Positions 1-10,850 of a stretch of DNA of 64,000 bases are shown one piece after another (positions within the stretch are counted from its first letter, which is position 1; the number at the start of each line of letters is the position of its first letter). Source of the DNA: Amanita rubescens (taxonomy: Eukaryota > Basidiomycota > Agaricomycetes > Agaricales > Amanitaceae); NCBI GenBank assembly GCA_015039365.1, contig WION01000076.1, positions 62,001 to 126,000 on the forward strand, given 5' to 3'. The position numbers and the translations under genes are program-made. Below the pieces are notes generated by a model. The model was given only the letters and a program-made list of their open reading frames with translations. It searched no databases and was not told the DNA's origin.

Positions 1-2929
1 TGACCCTGTCTTTAACCTCCCATTGAACCCTTTTGGGGTATCAGGTTCAATAGATAGGTCTGACCAAATCAGTACATGTGGATAGTATCAAGGTCAAAAG
101 GGAACCAACCTTGTAATGTCCTGGGTTCGTCCCAGTTCCCAACCCTTTCAAGCCCTCTCCTATCAAACTCCATTCTGGGATCATACTCCATCCCTTCCAC
201 AAGTATATGTTTTGACCTGAATATCTTCTGCATGTCTCCAGGGGACAATGCTTTGAATTCTGTCTGAGAAAGCACCTCAAATGGGTACTCTCTACCTGTA
301 GAGGGTTTTGCTGCTTCAGCTAGTGCTTCAAGAAAGTTCATGTCTGCTTGGGACTGGTTCACACTTAACACATCTCAAATATTATAAGCTGATTGAAATA
401 ACTTACTCCAAGTGATGGCTTATAATCATTATATGAATCGAAGTTATTGCTATAGAGCTCAAGTGGCTGTTTGAGAGTTTTTCTTGCAATCAGTGTCCTC
501 TGAACAACATCCTCTTCAGGGAGTTCTGCCAGTTCATCCTGATATTGAGATGTTAGCTATTTTAACAGGACTGTATGATGATCTTACCCATTCATTTGTC
601 AAATCGATGATGTCATGTACCTCATGAGCAAAGGGAAACTTTTGCTGGGATTTCTTCCATTTATGACTAGTTCCCAATTTGGGACGATTAGGTTCTCTTG
701 ACTCTGTACTAGTTTGTGAAACTGAAGATGAGGATGTATCACTCTCTTCTTCCCTTGGATTGGGAGCCTTTTGCCTCTGTGCAGGGGTTGGTGGTGTCAG
801 GTATGAAGAAGAGGGTGCCACTGCTCCCTGCCCCACCCTACCCTTCTGTTGGATTCCTCTTGACCTCATGGAATAGGTCCCTTCTTCCTCATCACTCTCT
901 TCCTCTGATAAGAGAATGATGGATATTCAGTTCTCCTTGCCATGATACTCATACATGTAGAAAGCTCACCCATGGAAACATCCCTTGACTTCCTTTCTGT
1001 ACCCCTTCTTTTGCCTGCATAGTACCCAAAATCCATACCACCCATTGTATCATCCTCCATATTCTGGGCTTCTTCCTCCCTCACCTCATCTGTCACCTCT
1101 GACTCACCGTCTGATAATTCTGGAATTTCCTGCTCCTCTTCTTCCATCATATTCTCATCATGTTGCATGTTCTCTTTTCCTCCCTCCTCCCTCCCCTCTT
1201 TCTCTTGTCTGTCAACCTCTGGTACCATGCCTTCCAGCAAATCTTCCTCCATGTTGTCTGCATCTACTGCTGGCCCCACCTCTCCTACCAGTGTGTCAAC
1301 AACTGGCTCTTCACATTCCTCCCTCCCCACCTCTCCTACTATCCCTGTGTCAACCGCTGACTCTGCACTTTCCTGAGCATCACTATCTTTGTCCTTTGTA
1401 CCAGCCTGAGATACATCTTCCTGAGAATCCACATCCATGTCATTAGGCTCTACATCATTGCCCTCAGTATCATCTGCTGGCATATTATGACCTTCAACAG
1501 GAGGCAGGAGCAGTTTCGGCCAGCTCCTGGGTTTTGTAGCAAGCTTGATTTCATATTGTAATGCTGTGACCTCTTCCCCACCTTGTTCTATTGTTAGCAG
1601 TAATTTGTCACAAAACAGACAAATATATACCTTCTTCAAACCATCTGTCCTCTTCATGTATCATATAACGAACTTCATCCACTGCTCTACTGAGGAATGA
1701 TTCCAGTGTCATTTCTTGATTTTCAACATTCCCATCAGCAAGTGCAAACAAATACTTCCACAGCTCTTGCTCAAGCCTAGCTATGGAATCAGGTCTCTTA
1801 TTTCCCAGGCACTGCCATATCTATATTACATATGTTATTAAATTTAATCACAGAGGATTTGTGACATACTCCAACCAAGGCTGACCTGTTGAAGTCCTTG
1901 GTATGCCACTGCACTGGTGCAAGCAGCATCAGTGGAGACACTGCCAGTGCAAGGAAGAGGGGAAGACGCATTTGAGAAGGGTCATCTCTTCTCAAAACAT
2001 CTGGAACCTTGACATCACCCCAGCCCTGAAAAGATGTGATTAAATTTGGATGTGAACAGCAAGAAGACAAATTTCACTTCAGAAAAACATCGAATATGAC
2101 ATGCAGCAAGAACCAGATTTTGACGGATGATGAAAGCATTTGCTTTCTGGGTGAATCCATGAAATTGCCCCCAAAGGCCATTGAGAGCATTTGACAACTT
2201 GTCATCTGGCACATAACTTTGTGCTGAATTCTCTCTGCCTGTCTCAATTGCCAGATAGTGATTTGCATTCCCAATTAGTTTCTTGAGACTATGAATATGA
2301 TGGAATGACTTGTATAAGTTATGTCAATTACAATATCAAAAAGTTGATGTAAATAGTGAATGCTTACAGTGTTGTTCGGTGCTTTAAAGACCTGTTTATC
2401 ATGCTGTGGCACAATGCCCTGGTCATCTGGGCAAAGTGTCCATGTCATGATATCACATAGACGGTACATCATCATAATGTTAGTGGCCTTTGCAAAAAAC
2501 TTCTGATACTGTAGTTTTTCATATTTCCTCTTTGCAATTTTAATCCCCATCAGAGAGCAAAAGTAATGGTTGAACTGATGTACACCTCCAATATTTGGCA
2601 TATCAGGAGCTGTGGTTACTTCATTTTCAGTTTTTTTCACTTTATTTGTAAACAACTGGATATTTGTTAACAGGGTGTTGTGGTACTACCAAACAAAACA
2701 TGCTCACTGCAAATGTATCAGAAATGTGACCTGGAATGAGGTCTGGCCTGATGATGGCATCTGTAAACCAGGGCAGAGAAGCCAAGAAAGGAGACTGGGA
2801 GCGGTCAAGAATAAGACTTGAGGCTGATTGACTGTCATTGCCAGAGTCGTTGGCAACACTAGTAGTGGTAGCTAAGTCCACATTGCTATCAGCGGTGTGA
2901 TCAAGAACTGCAATGGAGGTTGATTGCAT
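1..2929 (-). CDS. Multi-exon hypothetical protein, C-terminus beyond window edge
   Basis: I do not recognise this gene with confidence. Coding exons can be followed on the minus strand from a Met at 2929 (MQSTSIAVLD...). They run through an exon beginning LFTNKVKKTENE near 2655, a segment near 2270-2060 (LNGLWGQFHGFTQKANAF), and one near 1790-1660 (RLEQELWKYLFALADGN). A long acidic stretch follows at about 1615-900, rich in Glu and Asp, then a Ser/Pro-rich basic stretch at 869-534 and a last segment at 371-1 (SPGDMQKIFRSKHILVEGME). Typical GT/AG boundaries join several of these, for example GCA|GTGAGC near 2693 to TAG near 2656. The last segment resembles the stretch that precedes JmjC-like folds in some Agaricomycete mobile-element-associated proteins, but that is a weak impression. 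The whole gene is CpG-poor yet keeps open frames. The exact exon chain was not resolved. Confidence 0.5.
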
Positions 2930-3554
2930 GTTGCTGTGAATAGCTTTCTGTCATTCTTTCTGGCAAAAGCAGGACATGTAAACACACCTTCTGATTAGGC
3001 TGATCAGTAGTTAAGAATGTGGTATAGGGAGAATTATACATGAGCAAGCACATGATGAGCAAGGGAGTAAACATATACCTTTCAATGAGATGCAGAGGAG
3101 ATGGTGAAAGATAAGGGGGCAATGATATGTACAAACAATATACCCACATATGGATTGATGCACAGCCATGAATTCTCACCTGCTGGGAGTGTCACATCCA
3201 CTCTGGTTTGTGCAGTTGGTGCACACCAAGAAACAAACAATGTGAATGCACAGACAATCTGTCATGCATCATGACAAGCAGTAGGTAATGCAGGTGCAAC
3301 TTGCCGAGAAAAAGCAAGCATTGAACACTGTGGCCAAGGAAATAATGTGGCAGTGTATGTCTGAACAAAGCCAAATACATAAAAACACAGGTCTACAATG
3401 AGTGTCCAGCTAGCAATGTCAATTTCAATTTGCTGTCCTGCACCTGCCTTACTCTGCTACCTTACTATATGGTTGCCTATAACTATTAAGAGGCATATCC
3501 ACTGTCTAAGTCTCTGCATGGCATTGACACCTCTGTGAAGACAGGGTGGTACCA
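2930..3554. other. CpG-poor intergenic DNA left of the palindrome
   Basis: No supported gene. The stretch is AT-rich with very few CG dinucleotides. At about 3331-3365 it holds a half copy of the 44-bp palindrome (GGCCAAGGAAATAATGTGGC), so the repeat family extends slightly beyond the inverted-repeat arm. Short open frames here look accidental. Confidence 0.6.
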
Positions 3555-6500
3555 CATTATTTCCTTGGCCAAGGAAATAATATGTGGCAGTGCATGTGCA
3601 AATAGAAACACATAAAAGTCATTACTAGTAGCTCCCTGTGGAGGGGTGCATTTCATGCAGTAGATCATGCCAAACAGGATAAGAGCTTGCAATTTGACAC
3701 TCAAGTATACCCTTTGAGAGATGGCAGCCATGACAGGTAAGCAGGGAGCTGCTAATGATCTTTGCATGTTTGGTTCTATTTACAAATGCACTGCCACATT
3801 ATTTCCTTGGCCAAGGAAATAATGTGGCAGTGTTGATTTGTTTGCTTTTGTCTTCCACCTGCCTTACTCTGCTATTTTGCATGATTGCTTATGTATAAAG
3901 AGGCATATCCTGCTGTCCAAATCACCCCATGGTAATAGGTATAAACTCTTTATGGAAACAGGGAGCTAACTGCAATGTCTGCCCTTTTGTGTGCTTGGTC
4001 CTATTTGGAAATGCACTGCCACATTATTTCCTTGGCCAAGGAAATAATGTGGCAGTGCATTTGAAAATAGAAACAAATGCACAAAAGCAGGCATTGCAGC
4101 TGTAGCTTGCAGTGTTGAAATAGACACTTGGATTGGTGGAAGCTCTTGTAGACAATCATGCAAAGGTGTTGTCAAACAGGACAAACACAGAATAACGCTG
4201 CAGAGAACTCTCATGCAAACAAATGGATGGTGCATAATGTGGCAGTGAATACAGTACAAATAGAATCATACATACAATAAATGGGCATTGCAGTTGGCTT
4301 CCTGTTTCTATAAAGGGTTTATGTATGTCATGGGGAGATTTGAACAGCAGGATATGCTTCTTTATAAGCAATCATGCAAGGTGGCAGGTAGAAGACAAAA
4401 GCAAATAAATAAACACTGCCACATTATCTCCTTGGCCAAGGAAATAATGTGGCAGTGCATTTCCAAATAAGACCAAACACACAAAAGGGCAGACATTGCA
4501 GTTAGCTCCTTGTTTCCATAAAGGGTTTATGCCATGAGATTTGGACAGCATGATATGCTTCTTTATACATATGTAAGCCATCATGCAAGATGGCAGAGTA
4601 AGGCAGGTAGAATACAAAAACAAATAAATAAACACTGCCACATTATCTCCTTGGTCAAGGAAATAATGTGGCAGTGCATTTCCAAATAAGACCAAGCACA
4701 CAACAGCAGACATTGCAATTCACTCCTTGTTTACATAAAGGGTTTATGCCATGGGGAGATTTGAACAGCAGGATATGTTTCTTTATACATAAGCAATCAA
4801 TGCAAGGTAGCAGAGTAAGGCAGGTAGAAGACAAACAAATAAATAAACACTGCCACATTATCTCCTTGGCCAAGGAAATAATGTGGCAGTGCATTTCCAA
4901 ATAAGACCAAACACACAAAAGGGCAGACATTGTAGTTAGCTCCCTGTTTCCATAAAGAGTTTATGCCAGACAGTTCCTTATACATAAGCAATCATGCAAG
5001 ATGGCAGAGTGAGGCAGGTAAAAGACAAAAACAAATAAATAAACACTGCCACATTATCTCCTTGGCCAAGGAAATAATGTGGCAGTGCATTTCCAAATAG
5101 GACCAAGCACACAAAAGCAGATATTGCAATTCACTCCTTGTTTCCATAAAGGGTTTATGCCATGGGGAGATTTGAACAGCAGGATATGCTTCTTTATACA
5201 TAAGCAATAGGGGGGCCCAAAGTTGCACATGGCATTGGCATATGCCGCTTTTGTCACATTTAGTCACAATTGTTCACACAATTAGAATATGTGCTGGTAG
5301 CTTGCTGCAACATTGTTTGGGTGCTGATCAGCTATTTAATTTGCATATGAGTTTCAATGTTATACAATGGAATGTTTATCATCTAAGTCTGATCTGTTGG
5401 GTAGAAAAGGTCTATATATATGATATTGTGCATTACACTACAGTTGATTGTTTGGCTCAATGGTTAGTTTGGAAGTATGTTTTTATTTAGCTTAGGGTTC
5501 AAACCCTGGGACATGCACTTTATTTTTTTGTCTCTCCACTTGTGTATTATGTGCTGAGTGATTTGTTTGTAGTATAAATTATTATTGCAAGGTACAGTGG
5601 TGGTTCATTTTGCATTAAAAAAAATGCAGTTAGCTGGAATTGAACCCTGGTAATGCATTTCCAAATAGTAGGACCATGCACACAAAAGCAGACATTGCAG
5701 TTAGCTTACTAGGCATAAACCCTTTATGGAAACAAGGGGTGAACTGCAATGTTTGTTTTTTGTGTGTTTGGTCCTATTTGGAAATGCACTGCCACATTAT
5801 TTCCTTGGCCAAGGAGATAATGTGGCAGTGTTTATTTATTTGTTTTTGTCTTCTATCTGCCTTACTCTGCTACCTTGCATGATTAGTAGGGCTCAAAGTT
5901 GCACATGGCATTGGCATATGCTGGTTTTGTGACATAAGCAGACTAGAATAAGCTGCCATGTCCTTTGAGTGGTCCATAAGGTAGATGCACTATTTGAGCT
6001 GTTGAACTTGAGTTTCCTCATCCAAAGCTACATGTAGAACCCGAGTTTGAGTAGTTGAGGTAAAGAGGTCTATATATAAGACATTGTGCTCTATAAATTC
6101 CAGCTAACTGCATTTTTTTTAATGCAAAATGAACCACCACTGTACCTTGCAATAATAATTTATACTACAAACAAATCACTCAGCACATAATACACAAGTG
6201 GAGAGACAAAAAAATAAAGTGCATGTCCCAGGGTTTGAACCCTAAGCTAAATAAAAACATACTTCCAAACTAACCATTGAGCCAAACAATCAACTGTAGT
6301 GTAATGCACAATATCATATATATAGACCTTTTCTACCCAACAGATCAGACTTAGATGATAAACATTCCATTGTATAACATTGAAACTCATATGCAAATTA
6401 AATAGCTGATCAGCACCCAAACAATGTTGCAGCAAGCTACCAGCACATATTCTAATTGTGTGAACAATTGTGACTAAATGTGACAAAAGCGGCATATGCC

Positions 6501-8182
6501 AATGCCATGTGCAACTTTGGGCCCCCCTATTGCTTATGTATAAAGAAGCATATCCTGCTGTTCAAATCTCCCCATGGCATAAACCCTTTATGGAAACAAG
6601 GAGTGAATTGCAATATCTGCTTTTGTGTGCTTGGTCCTATTTGGAAATGCACTGCCACATTATTTCCTTGGCCAAGGAGATAATGTGGCAGTGTTTATTT
6701 ATTTGTTTTTGTCTTTTACCTGCCTCACTCTGCCATCTTGCATGATTGCTTATGTATAAGGAACTGTCTGGCATAAACTCTTTATGGAAACAGGGAGCTA
6801 ACTACAATGTCTGCCCTTTTGTGTGTTTGGTCTTATTTGGAAATGCACTGCCACATTATTTCCTTGGCCAAGGAGATAATGTGGCAGTGTTTATTTATTT
6901 GTTTGTCTTCTACCTGCCTTACTCTGCTACCTTGCATTGATTGCTTATGTATAAAGAAACATATCCTGCTGTTCAAATCTCCCCATGGCATAAACCCTTT
7001 ATGTAAACAAGGAGTGAATTGCAATGTCTGCTGTTGTGTGCTTGGTCTTATTTGGAAATGCACTGCCACATTATTTCCTTGGCCAAGGAGATAATGTGGC
7101 AGTGTTTATTTATTTGTTTTTGTATTCTACCTGCCTTACTCTGCCATCTTGCATGATGGCTTACATATGTATAAAGAAGCATATCATGCTGTCCAAATCT
7201 CATGGCATAAACCCTTTATGGAAACAAGGAGCTAACTGCAATGTCTGCCCTTTTGTGTGTTTGGTCTTATTTGGAAATGCACTGCCACATTATTTCCTTG
7301 GCCAAGGAGATAATGTGGCAGTGTTTATTTATTTGCTTTTGTCTTCTACCTGCCACCTTGCATGATTGCTTATAAAGAAGCATATCCTGCTGTTCAAATC
7401 TCCCCATGACATACATAAACCCTTTATAGAAACAGGAAGCCAACTGCAATGCCCATTTATTGTATGTATGATTCTATTTGTACTGTATTCACTGCCACAT
7501 TATGCACCATCCATTTGTTTGCATGAGAGTTCTCTGCAGCGTTATTCTGTGTTTGTCCTGTTTGACAACACCTTTGCATGATTGTCTACAAGAGCTTCCA
7601 CCAATCCAAGTGTCTATTTCAACACTGCAAGCTACAGCTGCAATGCCTGCTTTTGTGCATTTGTTTCTATTTTCAAATGCACTGCCACATTATTTCCTTG
7701 GCCAAGGAAATAATGTGGCAGTGCATTTCCAAATAGGACCAAGCACACAAAAGGGCAGACATTGCAGTTAGCTCCCTGTTTCCATAAAGAGTTTATACCT
7801 ATTACCATGGGGTGATTTGGACAGCAGGATATGCCTCTTTATACATAAGCAATCATGCAAAATAGCAGAGTAAGGCAGGTGGAAGACAAAAGCAAACAAA
7901 TCAACACTGCCACATTATTTCCTTGGCCAAGGAAATAATGTGGCAGTGCATTTGTAAATAGAACCAAACATGCAAAGATCATTAGCAGCTCCCTGCTTAC
8001 CTGTCATGGCTGCCATCTCTCAAAGGGTATACTTGAGTGTCAAATTGCAAGCTCTTATCCTGTTTGGCATGATCTACTGCATGAAATGCACCCCTCCACA
8101 GGGAGCTACTAGTAATGACTTTTATGTGTTTCTATTTGCACATGCACTGCCACATATTATTTCCTTGGCCAAGGCAATAATG
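3555..8182. repeat. 4.6-kb near-perfect inverted repeat (two 2,087-bp arms, 454-bp spacer)
   Basis: The left arm 3555-5641 is the reverse complement of the right arm 6096-8182. Position x pairs with 11737 minus x along the whole length, so I found no net insertion or deletion. The only mismatches I saw are isolated, such as 3562/8175 and one in the palindrome near 4653. The arms end abruptly at 3554/8183 outside and 5642/6095 inside. The spacer carries one further copy of the same repeat unit (palindrome 5787-5830). No protein is predicted; mirror-image short frames in both arms are artefacts of the symmetry. Such structures can arise by inverted duplication, gene conversion or a fold-back element. 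An assembly artefact is also possible. Confidence 0.95.
3789..3832. repeat. 44-bp perfect palindrome, representative copy of an array
   Basis: This copy starts CACTGCCACATTATTTCCTT, is centred on TTGGCCAA, and reads the same on both strands. Further copies, some with one C for T change, begin at about 4014, 4414, 4633, 4848 and 5044 in the left arm, at 5787 in the spacer, and at mirror positions in the right arm. Spacing is mostly 196-225 bp. The DNA between copies is also repeated: CATTTCCAAATA, a GCAGTTAGCTCCTTGTTTCC block and CAGAGTAAGGCAGGTAGAA. The palindrome could be two terminal inverted repeats of small DNA elements joined head to head, but I see no target duplications. Confidence 0.9.
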
Positions 8183-9357
8183 ACACAAACATCATTTGTA
8201 GCTCTCTGTGCTCATGAAGGTGTGCATGCCATGTAGTACAGTAACAGCACAGACTTGAATAGTGGAATGTTCATTATGTTAGGTTGTAGAGTATACCAGG
8301 TGGAAACAGCAGCAAGCAAATGTACATTGCACCGGAGAAGTAATCATTGATCATTGCCACCATTTCATTTGTATGTACATGGAAAGGCCATGCCAAAGAA
8401 GATCAAAGCTCACAATTTGATACTCAAGTAAACACCTCTTGTGAGATTATGGCCATGCTAGTAGTAGGTACCAGTGCAGTGAATGTGTGACAAGTGAGCA
8501 ACTGAAACCATAAGTAAAAGTTATGGTCACCTTCACTTGTGCATATAAAGATAATGCCAACCAGGACAATGTCACCCAATTTGAGTTGAGTTAAAACCAT
8601 TCATGAGACAATCATGCTAAGTTGGCAACAAGTAGAAGATCAGAGCAGGACCCAGGTGTAAGACTTAGACAGGTTCAACGAAACAGACACTGCAAATAGC
8701 ACCAGCTTACAAAAAAGTGCACATTGCAGTTAGCTTCCTGTGTCCATAAAGGGGTACATGACATGCAGTAGCAGCACAGATAGTTTGAAATTCTTTTGAT
8801 TCATGCTATATAGCTGGCAGAGTAGCAGGTACAAACAAATAAGTATTGCCAAAAACAAAAGTTTCATCAAATTAGATGCATGGAAAGGTGATGCAAAACA
8901 AGACATTGAAGGCAAATACATAGGTTGGCACTGAAGAAACACCCTTCTGTGAGAGGGCCACACCAAGTGGCAGACCAGAGTAAATGCAGGACAAAAGCAA
9001 AGAAATAGATAGATACTTTCCCATGGATGTGCTGGTTAAACTGGACCAAATGCCAAACAAGTCAATATGCTATGTTCTCAGTTGCCAATGTTATGACAGA
9101 TGCTGACCCATGTTTTAGAGCCCTGTCCTCCCAGCCCTCAACTCCACCCTGTCCTCCTAGCCTAGTTACTATACAGTTGTGCTTTCTTCAGACTCTACCC
9201 ATCAACCAAACCCTCAGCCATAAAACCCAACCCAAGGACAGTCTGCCTGTTAAAGGACACAGTTGGCACAGACACCTTCAGCTGGGTCATGATATCTACA
9301 AGTTCACAGAGCAGCATAAATGAAGCACTACACAGCTTCATAATTTGCACATGATAA
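8183..9357. other. CpG-poor intergenic DNA right of the palindrome
   Basis: No supported gene. The text resembles decayed copies of the palindrome-array spacer (phrases such as CATTGCAGTTAGCTTCCTG near 8724) without the 44-bp palindrome. Short open frames are scattered and show no recognisable protein. CG dinucleotides are almost absent. Confidence 0.55.
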
Positions 9358-9621
9358 ATTCATCAGAGTATGTAGAAAAATAATTGCTATGCAGATTGTA
9401 CTGTGTGACACAATGTATCACTGTCACATGCCTCCAAATAAGGAAAGTCTCCATGAAAGCAGATATACATTATTTCCTTTATATCTCCAAAACTACACCA
9501 CCAATTCCTTAGCTATTTTAGGGCTGATATATTAAGCATATAAGCTGTTAACTGATATCTTTACTTCCAGGAAAAAATGGTTCTTTATTATACATATATA
9601 GGTATAAAATCCACATTAATG
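9358..9621 (+). repeat. Left copy of a 264-bp direct repeat
   Basis: The block starting ATTCATCAGAGTATGTAG and ending TCCACATTAATG recurs in the same orientation at 15357-15622 with few differences. Its right end coincides with the first Met (9619) that fits the downstream KOW-domain reading frame, so the repeat boundary also marks the truncation point of that gene. Related sequence (ACCACCAATTCCTTAGCTAT) occurs near 13430 and, inverted, near 55575-55605, so this is a dispersed family. No LTR hallmarks such as a tRNA-like primer site were seen next to it. Confidence 0.8.
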
Positions 9622-10850
9622 GCGAATCATGATGACGACACGTATAGTGTGCGAGTCAATGGTAAGGAGGATGTGGAGGAGGTCGAAGGGGTGCATCTTC
9701 GGCGCCGTTTCTCCCTCGGTGACCACGTCTCTGTAGTCACTTCATTAGCGAATGGCTGGGCAGGGAGTGTGGGCTTCATCACAAAGCTAGAGGGCGGTCT
9801 GATCACCGTTCAAAGTCGGGACACAAAGGATGAGGTACGTCGATCATCTATTTTAACGTTAGAGTTTGAAATGAACGCTGTCAACTGCAGTTAGACGTTC
9901 ATGGCTGGCAGCTCAAGTCCTACTTTATGTCCTTTTCCCATGGCCCTGCACCACCTCGGCCTCCGATGCAGAAATTCACTCGCGATCGGCTGAGGGTTCA
10001 TATCGGGAGGAATGCGAAAATAGGTGGCCGACACGCCTACAAAGGGACGTTGGTATCTGTCCAGGACGTTGCCGGAGATGATTCCCTACGCGTGCAGCAG
10101 CGTGGCGCACAATGGATAATGAACGTGCCGATTGAACTTTTGTACGATGAAGTGTAAGTGTCACTAGTCCACCAGTAACGGTGTATTGATGGTATAACAG
10201 AACCGGCTTCCCCCTCACTGTTCCTCAATCCTTTGCACAGCCCCTTCCCATCCCTTCGTTGCCTCCCACCCCCGCCGTGGGTGGAGAAACACCCATGCCG
10301 GAGCCAAGAGACGACCCTGAAGACTCGGTCTGGAACCCAGCAGCGCCGGACCCTCCAAAAATGATTGAATGGGATGGAAGAGGTACCTAAACAAGCATCT
10401 TCGATCTTATATATTTATTTTCAACCAGGATACCTGGCAAATTGGTCTACCGATGGGGACCTACTGGACAAGCGTATTCTTGTCCGCATACGAAACACCA
10501 AGCCACGAGAAGTGCCCGTCGTTATGTTTGACAGTGAATCGGTGGAAAACGACGAGGGGATGATCAAGGGCATAGAAAGTGGCCTTGTTCTCCTTCATCT
10601 TACCCGACGGAGCCGCATGATTCTTATGGACCCAGAGTTTCTCATTCCTGTCATGCCAACGAATGAAAAACAAACGGTAGTCGTATTATTTGGGGAGCAT
10701 AAAGGCCAGGTTTTCAAAACGATGAAGCCGTCAAAGGAATCGCCAAGTGACTTCCCACTATCACCGTATGCCCTTCATCGTCGAAAAGCAATGGTTACCA
10801 TCAATGCCGAGAACCTTGCAAGATGTGACTATCGAGCACAGGTTACATAG
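9619..10850 (+). CDS. KOW-domain SPT5-like protein, 5'-truncated
   Basis: Four exons join in frame: 9619(or 9577)-9834, 9891-10153, 10201-10382 and 10429-10850, with introns of 56, 47 and 46 nt bounded by GTACGT/CAG, GTAAGT/CAG and GTACCT/CAG. They give about 360 residues. The first exon carries a KOW-like segment (FSLGDHVSVVTSLANG ... AGSVGFITKLEGG) and the fourth another (VVVLFGEHKGQVFKTMK). A Pro-rich linker (PLPIPSLPPTPAVGGETPMP) joins them. KOW modules bind RNA polymerase or RNA in the SPT5/NusG family. Similar truncated SPT5-like genes are common in Agaricomycete repeat-rich DNA. A full SPT5 would be far longer and carry an NGN domain upstream; here the 5' side is replaced by a direct repeat, so this is probably a fragment or a domesticated derivative. 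The gene is CpG-normal, unlike the DNA to its left. Confidence 0.7.

Noticed and set aside
985..1446. 153-codon plus-strand open frame
   Set aside because: It is the antisense of the acidic Glu/Asp-rich exon on the minus strand, whose codons read Ser/Leu/Pro-rich on the other strand.
3789..5087. CRISPR-like array (regularly spaced palindromic repeats)
   Set aside because: Spacers are about 150 bp, repetitive rather than unique, and the host is a eukaryote.
3966..7771. Many mirror-image 60-110-codon open frames in the palindrome arms
   Set aside because: They follow the repeat units and appear on both strands by symmetry. No domain or codon bias supports them.
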